Source of the DNA: Hondaea fermentalgiana
Lineage: Eukaryota > Sar > Bigyra > Thraustochytrida > Thraustochytriidae
Direction: 5' to 3'
NCBI GenBank assembly: GCA_014084085.1
Contig: NPFB01000003.1
Coordinates: 109,478 to 173,477 of the forward strand
Length of the DNA stretch: 64,000 nucleotides
Positions 46,286 through 54,367 of the stretch are shown one piece after another (the stretch's first letter is position 1; each line of letters opens with the position of its first letter). A program made the translations under genes and the position numbers. The notes beneath the pieces were generated by a model. The model did no database searches. It saw only the letters and a list, made by a program, of their open reading frames with translations, and was not told the origin of the DNA.

Positions 46286-47686
46286 ATGGAGGCCATCGCG
46301 GCGCTCTTCGCGGAGGCCGGCTCGCGCGACTACGTGGGCGAGGCAGTGAGCCAGGAAGCGCATGCCCTGCAGTGCGCCAAGTTCGCCGCGGACGCTGGCG
46401 CTGACGAAGAGGTGGTTCTGGCCGCGCTGCTGCACGATGTGGGCCACCTCCTCGGCATGGTGGATCCGACCGTGAAGCAGATGGAGGGAAACCTCGGCAC
46501 GGTGGATCATGAACGGCTCGGCGCTTCGTGGCTTGTGACGCTGGGTTTCCCTCCCCGCACCGTCAAGCTCGTCCGTCATCATGTCGATGCAAAGCGATAC
46601 TTGTGCTGGAAAAATCCTGCGTATCATAACAAGCTCTCGGAGGCGTCCAAGGGAACCTTGCTCCAGCAAGGCGGCGTCATGAGCGACGAAGAAGCTGCAG
46701 CTTTTGCCCAAGATCCGCTCATGGAGACGATTTTGAAAATGCGTACGTGGGACGAGGCCGCCAAGATCGTAAACCCATCCTTTGAGGTCCCACCTCTCGA
46801 CGCGTATCGCGAAATGATCGAGCGCGTGATCGCACAGAGACGCGCAGCGCTGGCCTCCAAGTCTTTTACTCACTACAAGCTCTCCGAGGCCCAACTCGAC
46901 GCCTGGAATCGGGACGGCTACATCAAGCTGTCAGATCTGCTCTCGCCAGCCTTGAAGCAACAGGTGGTGGCCTGGACCGAAGAGATCCAAGGTTGGAACG
47001 AGGCGCCTGGAAAGCACATGTGCTACTACGAGCGTCAGACTGCAGCAGATGGTCGTGGCGCCGACGCCTTGATGCTATGTCGCACAGAGAACTTTCTTCC
47101 TTTCCACGAGGGTCTTCGCAAGCTTCTCGCTGAGGAGGGACCCATTATGGACGTGCTGGAGCAGCTCATGAATGAGCCTGCTGTGCTTTTCAAGGAAAAG
47201 ATCAATTACAAGCTTTCTGGAGGTGGAGGTTTCCCAGCGCACCAAGATGCGCCGGCATTTACTTCGTTTGGTCAGCGCAATCACTTGACCGTGAACATCG
47301 CCATTGACGCCGCGACACGCGAAAATGGTTGTCTTGAGGCAGCGCCGGGTCATCATCGCGCAGGACTTTTCCCGCAAGATCCGGTGCACCGCGGTCTTAG
47401 CGCCGAGTCCGAGGCAAGTCTTGGGAATTGGGCAGATCTTTTGCTTGATGTTGGCGACGTGCTCATTTTCAGTTCGTGGCTTCCGCACCGGAGTGGGGCG
47501 AATCGGAGTGACGCGGCCCGGCGTGCCTTGTACATTACGTACAATGGCGAGACTGACGGCGAGTACCGTGAGCAGTACTATGCGCTCAAACGCAAGGAAT
47601 TCCCTCAGCAGTGTGAGCGCGAGCCAGGCAAGGACTACAGCAAGGGCGCGGAGACGTTCAACATTGCTACTCCCATCGTGAGCTAA
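46286..47686 (+). CDS. PhnZ-PhnY fusion: HD-domain diiron oxygenase plus 2-oxoglutarate dioxygenase (phosphonate cleavage)
   Basis: 466-aa protein from the ATG at 46286. Residues 1-190 are an HD-domain protein of the PhnZ type, which oxidatively cleaves the C-P bond of 1-hydroxy-2-aminoethylphosphonate. It has RDYVGEAVSQ (Tyr16, Glu19), His26, LLHDVGH (His50, Asp51, His54), His75, His99, Lys103, LSEASKGTL (Ser121, Thr124) and RTWDEAAK (Arg153, Asp156). These correspond in order and spacing to the PhnZ residues I recall (Y24, E27, H34, H58, D59, H62, H80, H104, K108, S126, T129, R158, D161). Residues of about 205-466 are a PhyH-family Fe(II)/2-oxoglutarate dioxygenase as in PhnY, with HQD (His319, Asp321), distal His401 (LPHRSGANRSD) and RRALYITYN for 2-oxoglutarate. 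PhnY hydroxylates the substrate that PhnZ cleaves. Both sites look intact. The exact substrate is inference. Confidence 0.9.
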   Translation: MEAIAALFAEAGSRDYVGEAVSQEAHALQCAKFAADAGADEEVVLAALLHDVGHLLGMVDPTVKQMEGNLGTVDHERLGASWLVTLGFPPRTVKLVRHHVDAKRYLCWKNPAYHNKLSEASKGTLLQQGGVMSDEEAAAFAQDPLMETILKMRTWDEAAKIVNPSFEVPPLDAYREMIERVIAQRRAALASKSFTHYKLSEAQLDAWNRDGYIKLSDLLSPALKQQVVAWTEEIQGWNEAPGKHMCYYERQTAADGRGADALMLCRTENFLPFHEGLRKLLAEEGPIMDVLEQLMNEPAVLFKEKINYKLSGGGGFPAHQDAPAFTSFGQRNHLTVNIAIDAATRENGCLEAAPGHHRAGLFPQDPVHRGLSAESEASLGNWADLLLDVGDVLIFSSWLPHRSGANRSDAARRALYITYNGETDGEYREQYYALKRKEFPQQCEREPGKDYSKGAETFNIATPIVS

Positions 47687-47939
47687 TCTCTTTGCAAAAC
47701 GGCAAGCTGGACATGGCATGGCACGACACGATCACGATTTGCCAGTCTAAAGTCAAAAGAGGTCTCACTCGTCGTCACAAAAGGTCTGCACATGTTGTTG
47801 TTGTTTCTCTTTTATAAATTTGGTTTTCTTGCGTTGTCGTCGCGGTTGTTGTACTATAAAATCGCTTGCTTCTGAGACATCTGGCGATAAGGAAGGCAAG
47901 GCGTCATGCCCTTGGCACTGTGCTGATTCAGAGGATGAG

Positions 47940-48686
47940 TTATTTTTTGCCCTTGTTTCCTCCTGCGGCTGGTGCACCGCCCTCCTCAGGCGGGGCGGGG
48001 CTGAGGAAGGACATGACGGCGATGGGGAGCAGAATGTACCAGTACTTGCGAAGAAAATGCTGTTCCTCGGGCTTCTCCTCACCGTCCTGGCTGTCTTGGC
48101 CAGAAGCAGCAGCGGGCTGTGCAGGTTGGCCTGGGGCGTTGGGAGGCACAACGGTCTGCTTCGGGCCCCAATCGCCAACGCTGTAACCCTCTGTAGGAAG
48201 CGAAGCCTCGGCGCGGCTCTTGAGCTTGACGGGCTTGCCGACGAACTTGGAAACATCGCAAGCAGAGGAGCTCACGGTCGGCTTGTAGTCCACGGTCGCG
48301 AGCGTGCCGGACTTATCAAAGTGAAAACGAAAAACTTCCATGTAATTGGACGCAGCCAGCAGACACGCAGGGATGGAGGTGGTCATCCACGAGGCGTCGT
48401 CGGGGGTGCGAATGCGCACGCGATAGAACGAGTCTTTGGAGAGCACTTCGTCAAAGGCCTCCCTTTCGGCATCGTTGAATTCGTATGTCACCTGAGCAAA
48501 CTTGAGCGAGACCGTCTTGCGTCCTGTGTCGCTCGACATCACGATCGACCCGCGTTCCTGCCAGTCCTGCGCGCCAAACGCATGCTGGACTTCCAAGCTA
48601 GACACCGACTCTGCGCCTGTCTGCGTCGCGAGAGCCACCACCGCTGCCACAGCCGCCGCCACGAGGGCGCGGGCGCTCACCATCAT
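47940..48686 (-). CDS. EMC10: ER membrane protein complex subunit 10
   Basis: EMC10 is a lumenal subunit of the EMC insertase. The protein is 248 aa from tandem ATGs at 48686 and 48683. A signal peptide (VSARALVAAAVAAVVALATQ) is followed by a beta-rich lumenal domain with family features: LEVQHAFGAQDWQERGSI, SFYRVRI near residue 95, a conserved SIPACLL, and SACDVSKFV. The C-terminus has KYWYILLPIAVMSFL as a single membrane helix, then a Gly/Pro/Ala/Lys tail much like the human protein's HFFxKYWxYIxP end. It is convergent with the phosphonate fusion gene (about 250 bp between stops) and divergent from the SWIM gene. Confidence 0.9.
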   Translation of the reverse strand: MMVSARALVAAAVAAVVALATQTGAESVSSLEVQHAFGAQDWQERGSIVMSSDTGRKTVSLKFAQVTYEFNDAEREAFDEVLSKDSFYRVRIRTPDDASWMTTSIPACLLAASNYMEVFRFHFDKSGTLATVDYKPTVSSSACDVSKFVGKPVKLKSRAEASLPTEGYSVGDWGPKQTVVPPNAPGQPAQPAAASGQDSQDGEEKPEEQHFLRKYWYILLPIAVMSFLSPAPPEEGGAPAAGGNKGKK

Positions 48687-48707
48687 CGTCCTGCCCGAGC
48701 TGCTGCA

Positions 48708-48708
<1 letters not shown>

Positions 48709-48737
<29 letters not shown>
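48709..48737. repeat. (CTG)n trinucleotide repeat
   Basis: About nine CTG units lie 23 bp upstream of the EMC10 start, so they would be in its leader as CAG repeats. Confidence 0.9.
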
Positions 48738-48739
<2 letters not shown>

Positions 48740-48981
48740 TTGCCTCGCGTATTGCGCGCGCGTGCGGAGCTGCGCGGGACCGAGCGCGCACGCAAGCAGG
48801 CACGCAAGGCGCGCAAGCGGGGGCCCGCCTTCGTCTCCGCGCCCGATGCGATGCGATCGCGCGCGAGCGAGAGAGACTGCGCTGCGAGCGGAGTTTTGGA
48901 GTTTTGTGCGATTTTGGGTATGCGTGAGGTGGCGCGGCGCCTTCGGCTGCTGCCAGCTTGACCAGGCCAGACCCGGGCCGA

Positions 48982-49046
48982 GGGAGACCGAGACGGAGAC
49001 GCTCGCGACGGAGACGCTCGCGACGGAGACGCCTCCGTCGCGAGCG
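48982..49046. repeat. 15-bp tandem repeat ending in a 14-bp hairpin
   Basis: Units of GGAGACGCTCGCGAC are repeated. The last copy (49015-49028, CGCTCGCGACGGAG) is the perfect reverse complement of 49033-49046, with a 4-nt loop. It lies about 95 bp before the second assembly gap and probably contributed to the break. Confidence 0.85.
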
Positions 49047-49139
49047 GCGCGCGGCGGGCCGGGATGGCGCAGGCGACGTGGCGCGCGCGGCCGGCCGCTG
49101 GCGCTGCGGAACGCGGGGCCACGCTCGCGCGGAGCGGCG

Positions 49140-49239
49140 NNNNNNNNNNNNNNNNNNNNNNNNNNNNNNNNNNNNNNNNNNNNNNNNNNNNNNNNNNNNN
49201 NNNNNNNNNNNNNNNNNNNNNNNNNNNNNNNNNNNNNNN
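49140..49239. other. Assembly gap (100 N)
   Basis: A run of exactly 100 N; true length unknown. It removes the 5' end of the SWIM zinc-finger gene. Confidence 0.98.
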
Positions 49240-50175
49240 AGCGGCGCCGTGGCGACGGTGCGGAGCCGCTGGATGGCGGCCGTCGATGCCACGGTCTCGA
49301 GCGCCTCGTCGGGAGCCCGCTATGCCGTCGTGGTCCGCTGGCCGCGAGGGGCGACGCCGGAGGGAGGACCGCTCTGCGTGTGCTCGTGCCCGGATGCGCG
49401 CCCGGGCTACTGCAAACACGCCGCGGCGGTCATTGAACATACGCGCCCGGAGCTTCACCAGCCGTCTTGGCTTGCCGCCGCGTACAAGACCGATGGCGAC
49501 ACCGTCGACGATGATGGCGCGGGGAATGCGGCAGGCGACAGCGGAGAGTCTGACGCCATGCGTTGGATAAAACGCTTTCGTACGTATGAGGCTTGGCTAG
49601 ATCAGCGCGATGGCCCCAAGTTGCGCGAGTTGCTTGGGACAGCCATCAAGCGAGACCAGCTCTGCCTTCGTATCACCTCGCAAATGCTGGGCGGCAGCGA
49701 TGCTGCTGCAGAAAGCTATCAGACGATGACTGCGACACGTCTCTTTGATACACGACACCTCATTGAGGAGGCCTCGGCGCCACGCATGCGTTGGGTCCTC
49801 TTATTTATGTTGATGGACTCGCAAGTGGCCTGGCTGCAGAGACACGTGCGTACCGCGCTCTCGGGAACTGCGCTTGCAGCCACTGCACCTCCATCTCCTC
49901 CGCCTGTTACATCGCTTGTTGATCTTCAAAGCGATGATGAAGCCGTCGAGGAGCGGCCAGGGCACACTGATATGGAGGGGCCTATAGCTAAACGAAGAAG
50001 GAAAGATGTACCTTCGGACACCGAGGCGGAGGCAAACCTAGCAAGACCTGGATATATTGATTCGGAGACCTCGTCGTTGTCTGCACCGGGCCCCAAGCTG
50101 CCTGCAGAGGATAAACGTGCTGTGGTGGACACCCAGGAGGACGATGAAGGTTTTTGCGTGGATGACTTTACCTAG
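49240..50175 (+). CDS. SWIM zinc-finger protein (5' end in gap)
   Basis: 311 codons are visible from the gap edge to the stop. An ATG at 49273 (WMAAVDATVSS) could start it, but the reading frame is already open at the gap and the upstream side is GC-rich with no ATG in the same frame. Just inside is a SWIM finger, CVCSCPDARPGYCKHAAAVI (CxC...CxH), a fold that binds DNA or protein and is found in MULE transposases, MEKK1-type ligases and SWS1 recombination proteins. A helical middle region follows (AMRWIKRFRTYEAWL, APRMRWVLLFMLMDSQVAWL). The tail is acidic and Ser-rich with a nuclear-like KRRRKD, ending DDEGFCVDDFT. Family beyond SWIM is not recognised; no transposase catalytic region is visible. 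Confidence 0.72.
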   Translation, partial: SGAVATVRSRWMAAVDATVSSASSGARYAVVVRWPRGATPEGGPLCVCSCPDARPGYCKHAAAVIEHTRPELHQPSWLAAAYKTDGDTVDDDGAGNAAGDSGESDAMRWIKRFRTYEAWLDQRDGPKLRELLGTAIKRDQLCLRITSQMLGGSDAAAESYQTMTATRLFDTRHLIEEASAPRMRWVLLFMLMDSQVAWLQRHVRTALSGTALAATAPPSPPPVTSLVDLQSDDEAVEERPGHTDMEGPIAKRRRKDVPSDTEAEANLARPGYIDSETSSLSAPGPKLPAEDKRAVVDTQEDDEGFCVDDFT

Positions 50176-50646
50176 GCCTAGCTTTGTTGGCCTCATGGGA
50201 CCTTGAGCATCTACGACTGAGTGACCCACGTCGAGGACAAGGACGCAAGGTCAAACAGGATCTGTTGTTGCTTGTCACGTACATGGTAGAGGGTGTGGGT
50301 TTTGTTCATTGTTGTAGCCTGCACGCCTGGGCACAGCATACTCTTTTCAACAACGGAGACTGAGATTGATTCCCAACCTTCTTCTTTCTTCCTTATTTTT
50401 TTTATTAAAACCCAATGCAAGTAAATCGCATCGCGTACGGTGCTGGATGTAAGTTATACTAGCCTTGCTGTCAGCCTTGAAGCAAATGAGATATACCTAT
50501 CAAAGTAAAAGCAAACTGTAAAGTGTGAGATGCTCGTTTATGGATACACAAAGCGCATGGGCAAGAAAGAGACAAGGAGGGCCTGACAGTGAATACTTTG
50601 AGTCAGTTCCGCCCGCCCGGATATTGAAAAGATTGCAGATTCCTCC
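50176..50646. other. Convergent 3' region
   Basis: Between the SWIM gene and MAD2 stops. A TAGGCCTA palindrome at 50173-50180 overlaps the SWIM stop codon. T-rich stretch near 50390-50405. No gene is seen. Confidence 0.5.
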
Positions 50647-51282
50647 TCAAATGTCGTCGTCATCGACGCAATTGCGGTAGCTGACACATGTGTCGACCTT
50701 GTGAATCTTGGTAGTGAAGCTGCGAAGTTTGACATCTGTCGCATCGGCAATGTGTCGTGGGTCAGACTCTTCCCAGGTCTGCGGAACTTCTGTGTCGCAA
50801 TCTGTGTGGACCAAGAGGTCAAATGTGCATGGCTCATTGAGGAGCGGAAGAAAGGTGACGCTGGCGGTGATTTGGCGAATGATCGCCTGAATCTCGTTCA
50901 TGATCTCCTTGCGGGGCTTTTGCTTTGCCTCGAGCGGGTTGCCTGTGGCTGTCACACTCTTGTCAGCCTCCACGTTGAAGACCCAGCGCTCGAGGACTTC
51001 CTTGCTCTCCACGCCGGTGATGACAAGTACAAGCTTTTGAACCGTGCCCTCCATGAGCCACGACTCGAGCTGCTTGAGCACCTGCTCAAGGTAGTTGGAC
51101 AGAAATTCGTCCTCGGTCACCAAGAGCGCAAGCCCATACTTGCTCACGCGCTTAAAGGTTTCGGGTGGGTAGATGCCACGCTGGTACAGAATGCTGTTGA
51201 TGCTGTACCCAAAGAACTCGGTGACGATCTCCGTCGAGCCCTTGAGCGTGATTTCGTTCGAAGTCGCCTGCGCGGTGGCCAT
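50647..51282 (-). CDS. MAD2: Spindle checkpoint protein MAD2 (HORMA domain)
   Basis: MAD2 binds CDC20 and MAD1 at unattached kinetochores and blocks the anaphase-promoting complex. The protein is 211 aa from the ATG at 51282, close to the human 205. It begins with an Ala/Thr leader and the conserved ITLKGSTEIVTEFFGYSINS, then LYQRGIYPPETFKRVSKYGL and WVFNVEAD. The C-terminal safety-belt region has RSFTTKIHKVDTCVSYR, matching the family's SFTTxIHKV. It ends in an Asp run. It is divergent from the copine, sharing a roughly 600-bp spacer. Confidence 0.96.
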   Translation of the reverse strand: MATAQATSNEITLKGSTEIVTEFFGYSINSILYQRGIYPPETFKRVSKYGLALLVTEDEFLSNYLEQVLKQLESWLMEGTVQKLVLVITGVESKEVLERWVFNVEADKSVTATGNPLEAKQKPRKEIMNEIQAIIRQITASVTFLPLLNEPCTFDLLVHTDCDTEVPQTWEESDPRHIADATDVKLRSFTTKIHKVDTCVSYRNCVDDDDI

Positions 51283-51879
51283 CGTCCTTGGGTTGCCGTG
51301 CGTGCCTGCTTTGCCTCTTTTCGTCCTTCACGCCTCGGAGCTCTTTGGGTTCGAGTGAGTCTGTCTTGTCTTGCCAGCAAGTCCAGATCGCTTTGCCCGC
51401 CGTCCTCCGCTTGCACCTTTGCCCGGTGATAACTTGCACGCACGACGGCGTCCGTCTTTGTCTCACTCGCGACCCTCGTTGCACCTGACTCCCCTTGATT
51501 TCACCTCACGCATTCACTCACCTCTCTCGCATCCCCCCTCTCGATTCGCTCTCACTGTCAAGTGGCGACGCGACGGTTTTTCGCGCAACCCTTTTTCAGA
51601 GCTTGAAAACAATTCGTTGCGCAGACCCTAGTTCTCGACAAGTACCTAAATCCACGAGGAACTCGCTTCAAAGAGCCGTCGAGAAGAAGCACAGCCAGCA
51701 CAAGTAAATCGCCAGCTCGGACGTGCCACGCACGCAAGGCAAGCTCGAACGGAGAGCAGGCGCGCAGGTGTAGGACGCGAAAAGGGGAAGCCGCGGAGTG
51801 GGACGTGCCGTTGTCTCTGTAAAGGCCTAGGGCTCATCGTTGTCGTCGTCGATTTTGCAGCGCTTGAACTCGCGGCAAA
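51283..51879. other. Divergent promoter region of MAD2 and the copine
   Basis: A 600-bp spacer, pyrimidine-rich in the middle (CTCAC/CTCTC runs near 51470-51560). No gene is seen; small ORFs here are antisense to each other and lack support. Confidence 0.45.
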
Positions 51880-53868
51880 ATGTATCCTGGACAGAACTCG
51901 CAGCCGACTGCGAGCGCGCCGATGGCGGCGCCGGCGATGGCTGCGTCGGCGTCGGCTCCGCCGCCGCCCATGGCTGCCGTGGCTGGTGGACCTGCGTCTC
52001 ACGTATCGGCTGCTGCTGCCATGACAGCAGCCGCTTCCGGCGGCACAAGCGCGGACGACGATCGCGGCTGCGAGGTGGCGCTGCACCTTGGGTTCCAGGG
52101 CCTCAAATCGCGCGACCTTTTGAGCAAGTCGGACCCGTTTGCGACGCTCGAAATGAAGAGCTCCGTGACCGGTCAATGGATCCCTCTCGGCGAGACTAAG
52201 CATTTGCAGAATCTCGATACGGGGAAATGGCCGGAGACCTTTGAGACGCGTTTCCTCTTTGAGGAGGAACAACGTGTGCGTGTGCGCGTTTACGACCACG
52301 ATCGCCTCAAGGCGCACGACTTCATTGGGGAAGCCGTCACAACCTTGGGCACTGTCATGGGCTCTCCAGGGCAAAAGCAGTGCGTTCGCCTCGTGAAAAG
52401 CAAGGATCCCGAAGGCCACAAAGACCGGGGAAATCTGATTCTCACGGGCGAGAGAACGGGCGACCAAACGGGAGGATCTCTCATGCTGCACTTGCGTGCG
52501 CACAAGCTCGATAGCAAGGACTGGGGCGGATTCGGACGCTCGGACCCGTACTTTGTTATTGAGCGAAAGATTGGTGACGACTGGGTCGGCGTCTTCAAGA
52601 GCGAGTGGATCAAAAACAACAATAATCCCGTTTGGAAGCCTTGCAAAGTGTCTCTTGCGCGACTGTGCAAGGGTAACCTGCAGGAACAGCTACGCGTGCG
52701 CGTTTGGGATTACGACGAGGGATCCAAGCACGACCTCATTGGTGACGCCATGGTCAGCGTTGCCGACTTGCTGGCGGCCGCGGGAGACGCTTCTCGCCGC
52801 TTTGACGTGGTGCACCCTCCAACGCGCCGCAAGTACCAGAAGTCTTCATACAAGCGGTCTGGCCAGCTCGAGGTGATGGCTGCGCGTCGCGAGAAGGCCC
52901 CCACGGCCGTCATGCTTGATTACATTGCAGGAGGTCTCGACATTGCCCTGACAGTGGCCATTGACTTCACTGCGAGCAATGGCGATCCAAACCAGCCCAC
53001 GTCGCTGCACTATATGGTGTATGGCCAACCGAACGCGTACCAGCAAGCCATCGAGGCGACAACAAACATTTTGTCCGCGTACGATTCGGATGGCATGATT
53101 GGCGTTTATGGCTTTGGAGCGAACATCGGCGGCGATGTGACGCATTGCTTTCCGCTCACGGGGGACCCATCCCGTCCCGAGGTTCCCGGTGTGCAGGGCG
53201 TCATGTGTGCATATCGCTCGGCCCTGGCCTATGCTCGGTTAAGTGGGCCAACGTATTTTTCGCAGCTGCTTTCGGTGGTGAATCAAGCGTCTCACAACCC
53301 CGAGCAAAGCCAAAACGCGCAGACGTACAATATTCTCCTCTTGCTTACGGATGGCGCGGTTATGGACATGCAACAGACGGTGGATCAGATTGTTCAAGGC
53401 GCCGAGCTGCCGCTTTCGATTGTCATTGTCGGCGTGGGACAGGCTGATTTTTCAAGGATGGACTACCTCGACGCTGATGATAAGGTCCTCACGGACTCTC
53501 ATGGTCGCAAGTCGTCACGAGACATTGTCCAATTTGTGCCATTTGTGGAGTGCCGCAACAACGGCCCACTTCTCGCAAAGCGCACGCTTGCGGAAATCCC
53601 GCAGCAGCTTGTTGACTACTTTACGAAGCGTGGTATTCGCCCGAACCCTCCTTTGGTTGCGCCTGCAAATTTGCCTGTTGCGGATTCTATTGCCGACGAC
53701 GCCTCGGCCCCCTACGCTGCTCCGGCAAACTCGTCATCTCAATTTCAGCAACAATATCAGCAGCAGCAGCAGTATCAGCAGCAGCAACAACAGCAATACC
53801 GGCAATATCAGCAGCAGCAGCAGCAGCAGCAGCAACAGGCATCAGCGCCACAGGCATATCAACTTTAG
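51880..53868 (+). CDS. Copine (C2A-C2B-vWA)
   Basis: Copines are calcium-dependent, phospholipid-binding proteins that move to membranes and recruit partners through their A domain. The protein is 662 aa from the ATG at 51880 (gcaaaATGt). An Ala/Pro-rich leader of about 60 residues is followed by C2A (LLSKSDPFATLEM, RVRVYDHDRLKAHDFIGEA), then C2B (GRSDPYFVIERK, NNNPVWKP, RVRVWDYDEGSKHDLIGDA) with the calcium-binding Asp pairs present. The copine A domain follows (LTVAIDFTASNGDP as MIDAS, PTSLHYM, YGFGANIGG, QTYNILLLLTDGAVMDM, PLSIVIVGVG). It ends in a long Gln-rich tail from a CAG repeat. An unusual Gln tail and leader aside, the architecture is canonical. Confidence 0.96.
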   Translation: MYPGQNSQPTASAPMAAPAMAASASAPPPPMAAVAGGPASHVSAAAAMTAAASGGTSADDDRGCEVALHLGFQGLKSRDLLSKSDPFATLEMKSSVTGQWIPLGETKHLQNLDTGKWPETFETRFLFEEEQRVRVRVYDHDRLKAHDFIGEAVTTLGTVMGSPGQKQCVRLVKSKDPEGHKDRGNLILTGERTGDQTGGSLMLHLRAHKLDSKDWGGFGRSDPYFVIERKIGDDWVGVFKSEWIKNNNNPVWKPCKVSLARLCKGNLQEQLRVRVWDYDEGSKHDLIGDAMVSVADLLAAAGDASRRFDVVHPPTRRKYQKSSYKRSGQLEVMAARREKAPTAVMLDYIAGGLDIALTVAIDFTASNGDPNQPTSLHYMVYGQPNAYQQAIEATTNILSAYDSDGMIGVYGFGANIGGDVTHCFPLTGDPSRPEVPGVQGVMCAYRSALAYARLSGPTYFSQLLSVVNQASHNPEQSQNAQTYNILLLLTDGAVMDMQQTVDQIVQGAELPLSIVIVGVGQADFSRMDYLDADDKVLTDSHGRKSSRDIVQFVPFVECRNNGPLLAKRTLAEIPQQLVDYFTKRGIRPNPPLVAPANLPVADSIADDASAPYAAPANSSSQFQQQYQQQQQYQQQQQQQYRQYQQQQQQQQQQASAPQAYQL

Positions 53869-54367
53869 TCTGTTTGCACGTCTCCCTAAAAAGTATTTTC
53901 TACTCTTGCAGTCACCTTGCGTCATGGTCAATCAATTGGTTCCTCTCTACCTCGGACAGTCAATCAATCAATCAGCCACCCACCGAATGTTTTCTTTCGA
54001 GCCTCACAGTCCATTCGACGGTCTTCTGGACGCTGCACGCTGACTGACTGACTCAGTGACAATGAATCACGTGTCATTAACTGCTAGCCCCTCCATGTTG
54101 TAGAGACCTGTCTACCTGTACATCGCGAGGAGAACGCTTGCACTTGCTTCGATGATCGTCAAGGACCAAGACTCAACCATTGTGTCCCGGGACACTGCCT
54201 TGCTATAACCGTTTCCTTGTGCAACCGCCGACGATTTTGGCGCAAAACTCGAACCAAGCAAGACCTGTCTGGGTTGCGTGCGAGCAAGAGACTTACAGCC
54301 GTGGTGCGCGCGCGCGGAGGTGGTTTGCTGAGAGACAGCACAAGGAACAGGAGCGTCACGTGGTGCG
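53869..54367. other. Intergenic region, no gene seen
   Basis: A 500-bp spacer between two plus-strand genes. It includes TCAATCAATCAATCA near 53960 and TGACTGACTGACT near 54040. A long minus-strand frame across it is antisense to the next gene. Confidence 0.5.

Larger units (their letters stand above)
48687..49139. other. GC-rich divergent spacer before the second gap
   Basis: It holds a CTG repeat at 48709-48737 just upstream of EMC10 and a block of 15-bp units (GGAGACGCTCGCGAC) at 48982-49031 that ends in a hairpin. No separate gene is seen; part may be the 5' leader or first codons of the SWIM gene. Confidence 0.45.

Noticed and set aside
45785..46894. 369-codon minus-strand ORF
   Set aside because: Overlaps the HD domain of the phosphonate fusion on the opposite strand, where catalytic residues are conserved.
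53700..53868. CAG repeat as a separate locus
   Set aside because: It is in frame with the copine and encodes its Gln-rich tail, like the Gln-rich tail of the SCC2 protein.
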